Positions 10,942-23,430 of a stretch of 64,000 nt of DNA are shown here, piece by piece. This DNA is from Omphalotus guepiniiformis. Lineage: Eukaryota > Basidiomycota > Agaricomycetes > Agaricales > Omphalotaceae. The first letter of the stretch is position 1. Each line of letters starts with the position of its first letter. The stretch lies in contig JAQOOI010000074.1 in the NCBI GenBank assembly GCA_028554645.1, forward strand, positions 682,001-746,000, read 5' to 3'. The notes under the pieces were generated by a model that was not told where the DNA came from, searched no databases, and saw only the letters and a list, made by a program, of their open reading frames with translations. The translations under genes were made by a program, and so were the position numbers.

Positions 10942-12984
10942 ATGTCTGATACGACACGGCTGCTGAATGGGTCTGAATTTCTTCTTCGTGTATCCTATTC
11001 GTCTAAGGAGCTGCATGGTGTCACGGTGAGTAACATTTCACTCCAAGCAGCCTTCTCTGATCATCTGTCAACCTTCCAGTTTTTGATTGTCGTTTCATGT
11101 ATCTCACTTCTGGCAGTTGTTGGTCTTTTGGTGGTGATATCGGTGCGTTACAATCTATTACTGCCTCATGACTGTGTCTTATTGAATCACCTTAGATTTC
11201 GGCATTCAATACGAGGAGTTCAGACGACCGACACTTGTTCGTACGAACCCATGTTGCCGCTTACTTTGTGTCGCTTCTGCTTTGTAATCTTATACAATGT
11301 ATGCACTTGATCATCTTGCTATCGCCAAATCAAGAACTCATATGTGTAGCTATTGGATCTATATTTAATGCCCATTGGGTTGCTCATTCGAGAGTTGAGA
11401 TGGGAGATTTCTGTACGACGCAAGGTGTCTGGAATTTGTTTGTGTTCAGTAATCATTGCTAATCTTGTGTGTCTTCGCAAGGTGTCTTCAAACAAGCATC
11501 AGATGTAGGTAGTGCATTATGGACTTTTGTAAGTCACCTCGTGGAGTTGATGATTATCGTTAACTAAAGTGTGAATTCTGGACAGGTCATCGCCTTGCAT
11601 ACGTTCTTCCTGTTGGTTTTGGATTGTAAACCGAATCGCTTCACGCTCGTTGGTACTCTTATCGCCGGTTGGTCGGGTATATGCACAGTTGTAATTGTTG
11701 GACCTGCTGCACTTGATACGGCTGAGCGCGGTCCTTTTTGTACGTCTGTGCCCTCTTTCAAGATTTCATTACTGACTGCTAGTTGTACAGTCGGAATTTC
11801 CGGTTATTGGTGTTGGATTTCAGAAGGATATCCGGCGGAACGAATAACGTGCGTATTGATCTCGCTGACCTGGTCTTCTTACTTACTTCAAATTGTGTAC
11901 GGCGTGCAGACTGGATTATCTGCTTGTGAGTCTTTCGTTGATTAACTAGCTAGTTTATTCTGACTGAACAATTACCCTAGATGTTCCTAGCGGCATTTTT
12001 GAGCTTCCTCTTGTATACCTTCATATTCTTGCATCTGCGAGGCAACCTTGTAATCGACGGCTGGCGAATACATTTCCGTACATCTGTGACTCCAGATGAC
12101 CGTCCTCCAGGTAAAAACAAGGACAAGAATATGAAGATAGCTAAACAGATGCTTCTGTAAGTGTCCAGTGTTTCCGAGAATCTTACCTATGCTTCGTGCT
12201 GACGCAAAGATAGATATCCTGTCAGTATGAATATCTCTTTCAGTGCACAAATACCACTGACATAAGGCTGTGGTGACAGATAGCATACAGTATCATTATC
12301 CTCCCCATTGCCATAACAAGGTTCTGCGCCTGGACTGGTCACGATGTGCCGTTTGAAGTGACGGTGTTTGCGTTAGTTGTAGTTTCAATTTGTCGAGGAT
12401 TCCACTAACCTAGCTTTTTTAGTGACACTGTTTTTCTATTGTCGGGAACTGTAAACGTCATCCTGTTCTTCACTACAGGACGGCTCCTCCCTCCCGAATC
12501 CCTGACCATCAGGTCACTGAGCATCAGATCACTTCCGATATCTCAACCGCGCCCGTTCGAGGTGGAGTCTACGGATTTCTCTACTATGATTGACCCTTAC
12601 TACGGGCCTTCGACTATTCATGGATACGGCTACGGCGAGCGCAAGAATTTGAAGGAGGAAGCTTTTCAGCGGGCCAGCGGAAGTACCTTTGGGGATTCCT
12701 CTACTGCTGTGTCAATGCCATACGAACATACGGTAGCTCCTCTGCAGATTCGAAAGGACCCGGCACGCAAGTCTCGGGCTCCTCCTCGACGACCTCCGAC
12801 TCTGATGGTTGCCGATCATCGGATGACATTTGGGGCTGACAGTGTTTATGACCTCTACAACAACCCTGACAATCCAGAGGATTTAGAGAAAGGAAGCCCA
12901 GAGAATTACAGGGAAGTCAACTTGAACTCGGATCCTTCTTCTGGTGCATACTCGGATAACAGTCATTATTCCGATCGACCATGA
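10942..12984 (+). CDS. Seven-transmembrane G-protein-coupled receptor, cAMP-receptor/Git3-like
   Basis: Hydrophobic segments alternate with short loops over about nine exons: LIVVSCISLLAVVGLLVVIS, VAAYFVSLLLCNLIQ, FVIALHTFFLLVLDCK, AGWSGICTVVIVGPAAL, YLLMFLAAFLSFLLYTFIFL, then YPVTYSIIILPIAITRF and LLSGTVNVILFFTTGRLLPP. This order and the basic loop before helix six resemble fungal GPCRs of the Git3/cAMP-receptor-like class, which signal through heterotrimeric G proteins in glucose or nutrient sensing. The C-terminal tail of about 170 residues is hydrophilic with Pro, Ser and Tyr. An 11-nt microexon (12214-12224) supplies the LYPVT residues that open helix six. The ligand cannot be inferred. 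Confidence 0.83.
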
Positions 12985-13136
12985 TTGTAAGTGTCCTTTT
13001 TATATGATATATACCTATAGTGTAATTATTTAATGTATCTTACAGTGAGCAAACTATTCAAATGACAAGCAAAGCCGGTCGTCGAAACCTGTGACGTCTC
13101 AATGAACCTACAGTATGCCATTGACCGTGGTATCTT

Positions 13137-14288
13137 CTAGCTCCAGGGTAAAGTACCACTGAAAAGGGTATTGCTATCGTCCGGGCACCAATCCATGAGC
13201 TCTCGTAGCTCTGAAGACGAAGTGTAATACGAATGGAATCTGATATGCGGATTCCTTGATTTTCGTTTGGATAAGAGATCCGAATGACAGCCGTAGAAGT
13301 CAGCTACATAGGGCAAATACCCATTCTTTTTCTGTAACGGGAAAATGAGCATCCTTAGTGTCCAAAAAAGTGACTTTAACTTACCTCGCCCTGTTGAGCA
13401 ACAAAAACCTCCTCGTTTTCGGGATCTACGCCAATGTAATAGAATCGCTCCAAAGGCCAGCGAATAGCGGCACGATGGAGGTCCGTGAAACGTTTTCGTT
13501 TCATTTCGTATCCAACAACGGTTATTTTCTCTGGATAATTTCCAGTGTACTCATGGAAACGCGCTATTGAGAATAGGAGATTTTGGAATGAATCAAGGGC
13601 GTAGTTTTCGGACGTTGCGCGGATAGAATGGGTGGGTGAGGTCGTTCGGAAGACATTGGCTTGTAACGCCAATCGTAGATAAGATTCTCCTTCAGTAGTT
13701 GTGGTTGATGGTCGAGTCTGACCGCTAAGTATGTTTGCATTGAGTATGAGGGTTCACACGCGGCTAAGGAAAGTTGACATACCCACTGAAAACGACAAGG
13801 GATCGTTCGTCCCGCTGAGATAGCTCTGCCCTACTCGAGGTGTCATTCGGTGTTAATCACTGGCTGGAATGGGCTCACCCTTGCAATATATGCTGGAAAA
13901 ATGCTTCGACACGACCTCCCTGTCTCTGGTAAGGTTCAAGGGTCCATAAATCCTCGTCTAGTCTCTCTTCTGCGGAAACTCCATTCCAAATGGCGTGTCC
14001 AGGTACAACAATGAGATGGTTCAATCTTGAGGCGGTTCTGCTTCTTGATATTGTTGAGAGGATGCCTCTGGGAGAGTGGACGTGGTACAAGGAGCTTGGT
14101 GATCCGGTCAACCAATGCTTCAAATTGAAAAGGAGTGAAATGGCGGTAAAGAAGGCCAGCAAAAGTACACCGAGGTTTGTCACCCGTGCACGAGAGAGAA
14201 GAACATCAAGAGGCTTTCTGCGAGGTAATGTTACATTTCGCCGAAAAGCTCTGCGCTTGAAAGTAAAAGATACAGGAGTGGGTAACAT
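13137..14288 (-). CDS. DUF218-domain protein with N-terminal membrane anchor
   Basis: The N-terminus is basic, then has one hydrophobic helix (NLGVLLLAFFTAISLLF), suggesting a type II membrane protein. The DUF218 core follows: LNHLIVVPGHAIWNG, EPYQRQGGRVEAFFQH, DERSLVVFSGGQTRP and ENYALDSFQNLLFSIARF with TGNYPEKITVVGYEMKR. The family, which includes bacterial YdcF and SanA, has a Rossmann-like fold and no settled biochemical role in fungi. Four exons are joined by short introns; the last ends SGTLPWS at 13137. It is convergent with the GPCR gene and faces away from the next minus-strand regulator. I am confident in the family and not in any function. Confidence 0.85.
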
Positions 14289-14456
14289 AAGGAGACGTAG
14301 GTCCCAAAGAGGAAATCGGCATATATGTGGGTTTTGAATAAATGCTCAAATTCAACGTGGGTTCGTTGATATCTGACCCACTTGGAACTTCGATAGTGAT
14401 AAGAACAAATGTATTATACGTGGCAATCAATGTCGTCTCTCTTCCCCAATACAATT

Positions 14457-17200
14457 CTACTCTGCGAAAAACCCCAGAAGACCGTGCGGGTCGTCATTGG
14501 AAACAGCACTGGCTTCCATGTCTATCTGCCAGGACTGCAGGCGAATCTTCATCAGCTCATCCCAAAGCAACGTCGGCGCATCGTCATGCTTCTTTAGGAA
14601 TCCGCGTATTTGCCGGAGCCATTTCTTCACCTGCCAAAATCTGGCCTCCAGTCTTGTATTTTCTGAGGGTCGGGATTCAAACGGTGGTAGATTCTCCTGG
14701 TATGCCATCAAAGCAACTTGACCGAGCCAATAAAACGGTAGAGCTGCAGAAGGATCAGCAAGCAAGAACTGACTAGAAGATAAACCATGGTCTCACGATT
14801 TTGCATGAAAGGAGGCTCTTCATCCTTGGTTGGCTTGATCATCTCGGGGCACTTCATCCAGATTTGTAACCAGTTGTGCAGAGCGAACTGTATATTATAT
14901 ATCTCCTGATCTATTGCCTCGCTATTTCCTTCAACTTGGTCGCACCCCGACGGCATACGACTTTCACAGCAGACCGTGAACAAGCGCCGAAGAATACAAT
15001 GTATCAGGACAAAATGCGCGAATGGCGATATAAGAATGGGATCGGTCAGCAAACGGGGCTCCGACACCAGGTTGACTAGCTGTGGTAATTGTAGTCCTGA
15101 GAGTCTTGACTGCATACAACCGTAGGGCGAGCGCTCATGCAGTAGCGTCCACCATTCGGTTGAGGTTTTGGCGTTCCAAAGCTCATTTTCGCAGGGTAGA
15201 TCGAGCTTGATCTCTGAGCTTTGGTACGAGGGAGAGAGGGAGAAGAAAATACAGTGACAGCAATCATGAAGGTATGACAAGAGGAGTGATCTATAAATTG
15301 ACAACATCAATATGCTGAGCAATGTCAAGCTCGAATTCCCTGCACTCACCGTTTTAGCATTTCATATAACGCCCACTCATGCCATTGTTCTTCTATTGAT
15401 AGATGTCTACATTTCTCTAGAGACCACGATGCTGCCTTGGAAATGCACTGCGAGCGTCGAATCATCTACCAAAAGGTCAGCGTTTATTATTCTTGTGCCG
15501 TGCTATCGTGCTCACCATTATTAGCATGCCTAGAAACGACATATATCAGTAAGTCAAATTCAAACATCATCATCAAGAATCAAGACAAACCATGGTACAG
15601 GCTAGAAGTTGCTCTCAGCTCAGAATTCTGATGAAACAGGCCAATAGTCTGGAGAAGAAGTACAGCAAGGATCAAGTTCACTTGGTCAGAGGGATTCGTT
15701 AGGTTTTTGGCCTGAAATGTGGCAGATGAGGTCAGGGTTGAAGATGTAAGCTTTAAAGTGGCTTACCAATTCATCAGGCAGGATTTCTTGCGACGCGGCT
15801 AGTGTTTCCATGATGAATGCCGATGCCCTCCTGGTCTTGACATATAGAGCACCACAAGCTTGCATCGCACTAGTCAGTAGTGGCGGTTTTCCCTCTGCCG
15901 TGAAGGTAGGCGCATGTGCCATAGGTACTTGCTCCAAGAACGCGGTGAAGAATAGCTGGTCTGATACATGATATGATGAGAAACAGAAGAAATCTTCAAG
16001 TGAAACTACACGCACGGTAATGCTGGTGCTCTGCATCATCCGCTTCAATTCCATTCCCTACGCCGAGCGACCGAGGTATTTGCCTGACGTTGCTGATAGC
16101 AGGTTGCAATGAAGAATGCGCAGTGTATGTGTTCGGTAACGGAAATGGCGATGCCACCAGAGAATTCTGGTAAGATGTTGGGACGTGATTGAGTGGTCCG
16201 AGGAGGTAGTCGGCGACGGCAGTGCGGCTGTCATTTGCAGGCGAGTCGGAATTAGTCGAAGAAGAACTGCTTTCAGGCTGCGAGAACAAATCGTTGAAGA
16301 ATGGTTCGAACATGTCATTGTTATACAGAGAAGACAGATGACTACCGGTTGGCGCGTGGGCATCCGTGTCCGTTCCAGTTCGAGAGGTGTGAGAGGTTGC
16401 GGAACAATAGTAGTTCGAGGAAGTCAAAGACTGATGTTCTACATCAACTGACGGAGGAAGGACAGGCCCTCTTAGAATTGCCTCATGCATCAAGTCCAAA
16501 CCATCCTCAAAACGAGTAGCCTGGGCGAAGTTTGTATCAAAGGGGACGGTAGAAGGTATTTTGGCCTGTGACAGATCTCGTGAAGTGGTTTCGGAATTGG
16601 AAGGTGCACGAGCTGCAGACCTCCGCGTTCTGGTTGCATAGACACATTCTTTACCCTTGGAGGCACACTTGGAGCAAGGAGATTGGCGGTCGCATTTGAT
16701 CTTTGACTCCGTACAGGATACGCAAGATTTACGACGTGAATTACCAGACCTAATCGAACAAGCTTCAATACAGAAAAGCTTTAGCCCACGGAAGAGAGAT
16801 GCTCACTCGTTATTACAACCTTTCTTATGCCTTGAGAGTAGATCACTTCGCGTGAATTCGGCTCCGCATATCTAACATCGCGATGAAACATTGAAACGGT
16901 CTCCACGGAACCGAGATGGAGTCACTCACGTCGCAACAGTAAAGCCTCTCATTCGTGTCTGCAGCGGTGTAAGAAAGATGACCAAGACCGAGTAGAAAAG
17001 CTGGACGTACGATTTCTGAGATGCCTATTTAAGTGAGTAGATCTGGTGAACTTGGCGGGACAAAAGGGGCATAATTTCGTCTGGGGTAAGACTGGCATGT
17101 TGCCCTTGTGAGAACGCATCTTGGAAAGAGAGCCATCTTTCTTCCTTAACTCTTGAGGTGGATTTGTAGATATAGGAAGTGAACCAGAGGCAGTAGCCAT
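14457..17200 (-). CDS. Transcription factor with two C2H2 fingers and a Zn2Cys6 cluster
   Basis: Three DNA-binding modules sit in tandem near the N-terminus. The first C2H2 finger is CPFCPAKFTRSTHLNRHLRNH. The second, split over two exons, is CDICGAEFTRSDLLSRH with the final zinc ligand as Cys (KKGC). A Zn2Cys6 cluster follows (CVSCTESKIKCDRQSPCSKC). A Ser/Thr-rich linker leads to the fungal-specific transcription factor domain: AFLEQVPMAHAPTF, then LAVLLLQTIGLFHQ, LLSYLHDCCHCIFF, SPFAHFVLIHCILRRLF and ALPFYWLGQVALMAYQENL. The end is GLLGFFAE at 14457. At least seven introns are needed. The start is 17200 (MATASGS) or the in-frame ATG at 17275. Targets are unknown; fungal proteins of this mixed type regulate metabolism and development. 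Confidence 0.85.
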
Positions 17201-17349
17201 TGTTTGATGTAGACAGGATAGATGATTCACTTTAAAGAAGTCAAAGAAGTCGAAAGAACTTGTTACTCCGAGCATCAGAGCGCATAAATGTCTGACTAAT
17301 TAGGTTACGCTAAACGCTAAACTGACTTCAAGGCTTCGCATAAAATCTG

Positions 17350-19142
17350 TCAAGCACTCTTCCTTTTTGCTAATTCTCTTTCTAATGCCCATCTCACAGC
17401 GTGTTCTACATCAGGAGCTTCATGTGTGGGTGTGTACTGAGGTGGATGGCCTTGAGTAGGATCATAAACGCCAGTATGTACAAGAATGGACTGCCACTTC
17501 GCCGCATTGGCACCCGCAATATCTGTCCGTTTGTCAAAAGCAGTCCCTCAAATGATATTGTCATACATACCTGATGCAGGATTATCTGCGACGAAGAAGG
17601 TTCAATCGTTGTTCATTAGTTCATTAACTTCATTCCTCGAGTGCTACACTGCTCCACTTACCTCCGACCATGTACCTATTTATAAAACTTCAGATGCGAA
17701 AACAGGCTATGCGGATCTGACAGACTCACATGGAAGGTAAATCACCAGGGCCGTACCAATCCATTAAGAGATTGGTCAATGATTTGCGGGCATAATCATA
17801 TGTGGGTGTTGTTGGCTTGCCAAATTGCACGTAAGGATAGGTAGAGCCAGTCAATGCCTACTTTCATGCTCAGGAAAACGGACCTTTTCATAAAGCAGAA
17901 ATACAGACTTTATACACGGCTTGGAACGACTCCTTGAAAGCACCTTGGCCCAATCTTGGTCGAGGAAAATCGGACTTCCACAACAAATCAGGATTGCAGA
18001 ACACAATTTCGACAGGTTTTGCTAGTTGCGTCTCCAAGTCCACGTAGGGGTTGCCGATTATGCCACCTGATTGGATGACATCGCACATAATCTGGACTGG
18101 ACAAGAATCACAATAGTAGTTACATTTGCACCCAGAATAACATACCATCTACACCCCAATTCCGAGGGTCATGGAATACAAAGATGGCCGAAATAGGCGT
18201 TGTAGAAAAATCTACTGGCTGATATAAGTGAATATTTTGGAATCTGGGGAAGTAAATGCAGGTGACGTACAATAGCGGACTGCGCATCTGTCGGGGTGAC
18301 AGTCTTGAAAGGCCACACCCTGGTAAAAGACAGCTTGAGTAGAGCATTCATCAAATATTCATGAATGGACTGTACGAAGGATTCCATGCTAGGACGTCCG
18401 TAGTCGTATACGCCTTGCGGAAACCATAACTGAGGAAGCATCGTAGATAAGCTACACAACGAATCGACATAGTGGTCTGCTCACCTTTCAGCCACCTCCC
18501 GCATTTTACCAAGCTTCCCACCTAGGGCAAGAATAGGTTTATCTGCATACTTTTCGACGGCGTCCTTGAGGATCGTATGAGCTTGAACAATTTGAGATGG
18601 TGAAATCTGCCTAATTTCAACATACTCATTGACTTGAAAACTCAATGGAAGACATACATTAACACCCAGACGAGCAGAAAGCTTCTCGGACCGTTCTTGC
18701 TCAGTATATCCTCCTCCGTTTGTTAGCTATGAGAAAAGTGAAAAACTCATTGTGGACGAGCAGGAGGGCTCCTACAAGTATATAGGGTATCTTTCTACGC
18801 AAGTGGTCGAGAAGCCGCGGCGTAAGTTTGCAGTTTACAATATAACGAAATGCAACGAACAAGTTATATGGATTGCCTCCTTCTAGTGCCTTGAGGGTGC
18901 TGCGCGCAGTTGGAAGGGGATCTGGGCCACCCATCAGGACACCATCCTTTGGAAATAATCATACTGTAATAAGTCAGAAATTGAGGTGATATACTCTGAA
19001 AAGAACGCACTATATCGAAGGCAAATGCCAAAGGAGGGCGCCCCGAGACAGATTTCGTTTGTATGGACCTCAGAAGCAGGCTTGCTCCAGGGCGATGAGT
19101 AAATCTAGGCTTGGATACATTGAGGAAGCTACGTAGTAGCAT
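17350..19142 (-). CDS. Mitochondrial HAD-superfamily hydrolase, HDHD5/CECR5 (YKR070W) type
   Basis: The N-terminus is Arg- and Ser-rich with no acidic residues for about 30 positions (LLRSFLNVSKPRFTHRPGAS), as in a mitochondrial presequence. The HAD core follows: PLAFAFDI at the nucleophile motif, GGPDPLPTARSTLKALEGGN, the LTNGGG motif with EQER, then KYADKPILALGGK and YGVYDYGRPSME. The C-terminus ends EAPDVEHAVRWALERELAKR, usual for this family. Eight or more short introns divide the gene. Members are class IIA HAD phosphatase-like proteins whose substrates are mostly unknown. It is divergent from the O-fucosyltransferase-like gene. Confidence 0.87.
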
Positions 19143-19401
19143 TGAAGGTTGACGCGGTTGACGCTGAATAGCCTAGGAGAGTTGTTGCAACGGTAAAGAA
19201 GTCGGCCCGGGTAGAAACGGTCACGAAGCCGTCAGGTGATCTGTGACAGTTCGAGGTTTGAGTGACACAAGAACCTTGGCCCACAAACTATGCACCGCGC
19301 TTCAACGGCGAATACTGCAACTGCTTGACCGTCGTACCTCAATCTTATCTTTCAATGCATGGCCTCTCTTGTTGAAACTACTTTTTGTCAGATTCCCATA
19401 A

Positions 19402-21033
19402 ATGTCGGTTCCTTTCAAGCTGACTGCTCGCGCTCGCGAGGCCAACGCCTCGCCATCGGTCTATCTCGAAAAGGGTTCCTATAGAATGCGTGCTCCTAAA
19501 ACTCGGCCAGTCTTGGAGCCTATTGTACTGCAAACCCATCCTCGCTCTCGGTCCGTGAGCTCAGACCGCAATAGCATGTACCTTACTATTCTGGTTCTGC
19601 TTCTCGCCTTGGCTTGTGTCGCTAGTTTTGGAGCTGCATACTATCTATTCACCACGAGGTTGGGTGCTCTGTCCCTTGCCGATCGCATCTCAACTAACGC
19701 ACGCGCTCAAGTCATCCAAATTAATTCCACTATGGAGACGTGTCCGCGAGTCCCTTCCGATTCGCAGGAGAAATTTCTGGCTTATCTTCCTCACAGCGGC
19801 TTTCACAACCAACGTATTGCCCTTGAAAATGCTCTTACTTTGTCGTACATGATGAACCGTACTCTCATCGTTCCGCCAGTTCGCCTTGGCGATAAACCTA
19901 TACGTTATGTGAACTATGATGCTTTGCACTCTTTCGTGGCGTTATCTGGAAAGGAACACCTTCAACATTGCTCCAAGCTTTCTGTAAACGCTGCTTTACC
20001 CCCCGAATGTTACGATTATTTCGATTATACTCTCTTGTCCTGGGAATGGCTGGTTGACTTCACAAATATCAAAACTCGACAACGACTTCTCTTTCGCTGG
20101 AACATGACCGATGCATGGATTTACGAATGTCTTGGGATCTCAAATTCTGACGTGCGCACACTAAAGGATATTAGTCGTTATCATTTTCAATTTCTTGACA
20201 TAACTGGTGACACATCTATCACCAGTGACAAGTATATGGAGTCCTTGCATATTTCAATGCTCGCCTCAACCGAAGAACCTCTTCTGCAAGTCGGTACACT
20301 TTTTGGTTCCTCAAGATTACACCTCAAAACGACCGAAGGTCTTGTAGCTCGCAAGCAGAGTCGTGAGAGCTTGGTCTTTGTTAATTCGTTTCTCCTCGAT
20401 ATCGCGGATGCAGTAGGAGAAAGTATAGGTGGCCCGTATTTGGCCGCGCATGTTCGACTTGGCGATGGAAAATTCCTGACTCGTGGTGAGGAGAAGGCCA
20501 GACTTGCTTGGTGGTCACTTGTTCATCATACGTTAGCCTATTCCGTGGAAGATACGTTGACGCTTGAGCAGACCTTCGCACCATATTTTACTTCCTCTCC
20601 ACCAGTCTCCCGATTGTATCCGAAGTGGACTTCGAGGATACGCAGAGAACCGCTTGATACTCGCACGATATCTCCTTCCAATTGTCGTGGTGCTCTGCAC
20701 GCGCCTGATCATCTCCAACCTCTAAATATGCCGTTATATATTGCAACAGACGTAAAGAACCCCGAATCAGACCCAGTTCTTGCATTGTTCTTCAACACTT
20801 TCCCTTGTATATTTCACCTTGGGAGGTTCTCCCAGTACTTGACGACACTTGACCAACTTGAGAATAGTTATGACGGATTGAAGCTCAAACCCTTCCTTCT
20901 TCCTTTTCTAGATGCTATTATTGTTGGCAAGGCATGGCATGCTGTGGGCACGCCTGGCAGCACTTTTAGTACGTATGTCACGGATGTATTGTGGTCAAAG
21001 TATAATGGGTTCGATATCAAGGAGAGGGGTTGA
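19402..21033 (+). CDS. Type II membrane protein, fungal O-fucosyltransferase-like
   Basis: A single-exon gene of 543 residues, unusual among its intron-rich neighbours. After about 60 basic residues there is one hydrophobic anchor (MYLTILVLLLALACVASFGA), so the catalytic part should face the Golgi or ER lumen. The core begins FLAYLPHSGFHNQRIALENA followed by ALTLSYMMNRTLIVPP, and later has GPYLAAHVRLGDGKF, where the His-x-Arg resembles the GDP-fucose contact of GT-B fucosyltransferases. PLYIATDVKNPESD and a C-terminal GTPGSTFSTYV stretch complete the fold. Potential N-glycosylation sites (NST, NMT, NRT) fit a lumenal domain. Substrate unknown; the family assignment is from motif order. Confidence 0.75.
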   Translation: MSVPFKLTARAREANASPSVYLEKGSYRMRAPKTRPVLEPIVLQTHPRSRSVSSDRNSMYLTILVLLLALACVASFGAAYYLFTTRLGALSLADRISTNARAQVIQINSTMETCPRVPSDSQEKFLAYLPHSGFHNQRIALENALTLSYMMNRTLIVPPVRLGDKPIRYVNYDALHSFVALSGKEHLQHCSKLSVNAALPPECYDYFDYTLLSWEWLVDFTNIKTRQRLLFRWNMTDAWIYECLGISNSDVRTLKDISRYHFQFLDITGDTSITSDKYMESLHISMLASTEEPLLQVGTLFGSSRLHLKTTEGLVARKQSRESLVFVNSFLLDIADAVGESIGGPYLAAHVRLGDGKFLTRGEEKARLAWWSLVHHTLAYSVEDTLTLEQTFAPYFTSSPPVSRLYPKWTSRIRREPLDTRTISPSNCRGALHAPDHLQPLNMPLYIATDVKNPESDPVLALFFNTFPCIFHLGRFSQYLTTLDQLENSYDGLKLKPFLLPFLDAIIVGKAWHAVGTPGSTFSTYVTDVLWSKYNGFDIKERG

Positions 21034-21408
21034 AACTTGATATCTTATATTACACTGGTACGATTGGACGAAATTGGCCGTCTACTGGCCATCTACGTTG
21101 TAGTGTAAGACATTGAAAGTAAAGAGTTTTGAAATCTTCACAGGCATCGCATTTCGGTGATGAAGCATCGCCGCACGGGAAAAAGAATGATGAGATATCT
21201 GAGTTGTGTTGCGATGGCACAGAGAAACCATCATTTGCATCGATTCACTTCCTAATTCTACCTACCCGAGCGCGCTGTAGTCACTAAAGTACTTAAGGCA
21301 ACTCCTGGCGCGTTCCCTTTGACACCGCTCTCTCCTTGACCGCTTCAGATAGCTGGTCTTGTCCACATCGTCCATTTCCTTCCTTATTTTTTGTTTTCTT
21401 TAGTTGAA
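21034..21408. other. Intergenic region between O-fucosyltransferase-like gene and VTS1
   Basis: About 370 bp. The right half is pyrimidine-rich just upstream of the VTS1 ATG, as is common for fungal core promoters. No gene or repeat is seen. Confidence 0.5.
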
Positions 21409-23013
21409 ATGTTGAGCGTTCAGCCTCCCACAAAGAAGTTCCCGGCCGAACTTTCCCCTTCTGCTCTTCATCCTGCCACAGCTGCAGCTGCTGGCAAGCC
21501 TCTCCTTTCTCCCCGTCCTAATAACAATGGATTCGTAGTGCCCCCTTCTCCGCGCTTTGCGGGTATTGCAGGTGACTAGGCCCTTTTGATGATCAGTAGG
21601 ATGCCTTGCTGATTAGGTCGTTACCGTCCAGGTGAGGGGCTCGACAAGTGGTTCCAGGATCTCCAGAAATATGAAGCAACTCTGGTACGTATGAGATGTT
21701 GATTACGTTTAGCACTGGCACTGATTATGTATATTCATGAAGAGCGCTATGGCTAGCGCTTCAGAAGATCCAAAGTTCAAGGAAGAATTAGGCACGATCG
21801 AGCAATGGTTCGTCACTATGGGTCAAATTTTGAGCTCAAAGACAGAAGACTGATTGTCTCTCTTTCTTTATCCAGGGTTCAGACTTCTTTCTGAATCTGA
21901 GCAGACAGCGTCACTGTACACTCTTCTTCAGAACGTCAACCCGGCTCAGATCAAATTCTTGAAGGCTATTCTTTCGCAAATGTCGGACAGCAGCGCTAAT
22001 GCTGGTTAGTTCTTCTTCTCGTTGTGTGTATGGTCGTGTGTTCAACCTGATACATTCCAGCTGAGAACTCGACAACGAAGCAATCAGGACGGAGCTTGCG
22101 CCCTCCCAGCTTGAATATCCCACTCCCGGGTTCCCCAGCCACCCCCCAATTCAGTGCGGCACCTGCTGAGAATGCAAATGCCGCTCACTCCGAGCAGGCC
22201 CCATCTGGTCAGGAGTTGCTCGTCAAACCCGCCGATGAGAACAGTTGGGCCAGTATGGTCAATACTCCCCACGACTTAATGTTCAAGAAGGGCGCTGAAG
22301 CCGCAGCCGCTGCGCAACAGAATAGCGCAACCGGTGTTCCCGGTATGGCAAACCCGGCTTCGGCAGGCATGCCTGGAATGCTAACACCACTGAATATGTC
22401 GATGCTTAACAACATGGGCTTCTCAAATGAGGCGCAGCTGCTTGCTGTACAGTTGGTGATGAGCGGGATGGTACAGCCGAGTGGTTTGGTTGTACCAAAG
22501 TCGGCAGCGCAACAACATCAGCGGCAGGGTCATCCGAACAACAAGTCTCATCAGTCGAACAACTGGCGTTCTCCTGCTAGCGCTCGTTACCCCGGTAGCG
22601 CTCTGAGGAGCAGCGGGTTGCGCAGCAGTGGTTTGAAGACCGGCGGAATCAAAAGCGCATCGTCCATTGGTAGCATGAGCACACCAAAGGAAGAAGACAT
22701 CGATCCGGAGCTGCTCAAAGATATACCTGGCTGGTTGAAGAGTTTGCGGCTTCACAAGTACAATGACTGCTTCAAGGGTATGACGTGGGAGCAGATGGTG
22801 GAACTCGATGAAGCGGCTTTGGAAGCCAAAGGTGTAGCTGCCTTGGGTGCCCGAAGGAGACTCATGAGGACTTTCGAACAAGTGAAGAAGAAGATGGGTA
22901 TCGATCAAGGTTCTGCTGTGCCTGCTACCGCGGGCGTTGAAGCGAGCTCGTCTCTTCCAAGTGTATCACCCGTGGGGATCACTGTTCCTCATAGTGCGGC
23001 ACCAAGATTCTAG
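21409..23013 (+). CDS. VTS1: SAM-domain RNA-binding protein, Vts1/Smaug type
   Basis: Vts1 proteins bind stem-loop (Smaug recognition) elements and promote mRNA deadenylation and decay. The N-terminal conserved region is visible over small exons (GEGLDKWFQDLQKYEATL, then LGTIEQWFRLLSESEQTASL). A long Ala/Pro/Ser/Gly-rich linker follows, and the SAM domain is at the C-terminus: DIPGWLKSLRLHKYNDCF, WEQMVELDEAALEAKGV and LGARRRLMRTFEQVKKKMG. Those residues include the basic loop used for RNA contact. The ATG at 21409 (MLSVQPPTKKF) is the first after a pyrimidine-rich leader. Four introns lie in the first third; the last exon, of about 950 bp, is uninterrupted. Confidence 0.92.
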
Positions 23014-23430
23014 TCGCCGTTGGACCAAATCTGTATTTCTCTTCTTTGCTCGCTTTATCTCAAATCTCATTTACTAGGACTTATATATTGTCATCTCCTC
23101 CGCGGTCACTCATCTGTAATTGTAGTAGCACATTGCATGGTATTAGTATCTCATCTTGATTCATATACTATTACATTATCAGTACTAATTGGTTCTTCAT
23201 TCGCCTAATCTTCGTAAATTCTGGTGGACTCGGAGTTACATAGATTTTTGGCGTAGGATTGGTGCTGGTCGCTACTGCATGAAATGGAATCCATACTTTT
23301 CATAACTTCAAAAGTTCCGGGTCTGAACGGTCCGCTTCAAGCCAAGTTTAGATTCCTTATCAATGCGTTGTTCTTGCAACATCCCAGCTTAGACAAGAGT
23401 TTAACGGTTAACGTTTAACCACACTCACAG
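23014..23430. other. Intergenic region, no gene recognised
   Basis: About 415 bp between VTS1 and the reductase gene, AT-rich on the left. No coding or RNA feature was recognised. Confidence 0.5.

Noticed and set aside
14206..14776. Frames around the start of the DUF218 gene and the end of the C2H2/Zn2Cys6 gene on both strands
   Set aside because: All are out of frame with the recognised proteins and show no conserved segment.
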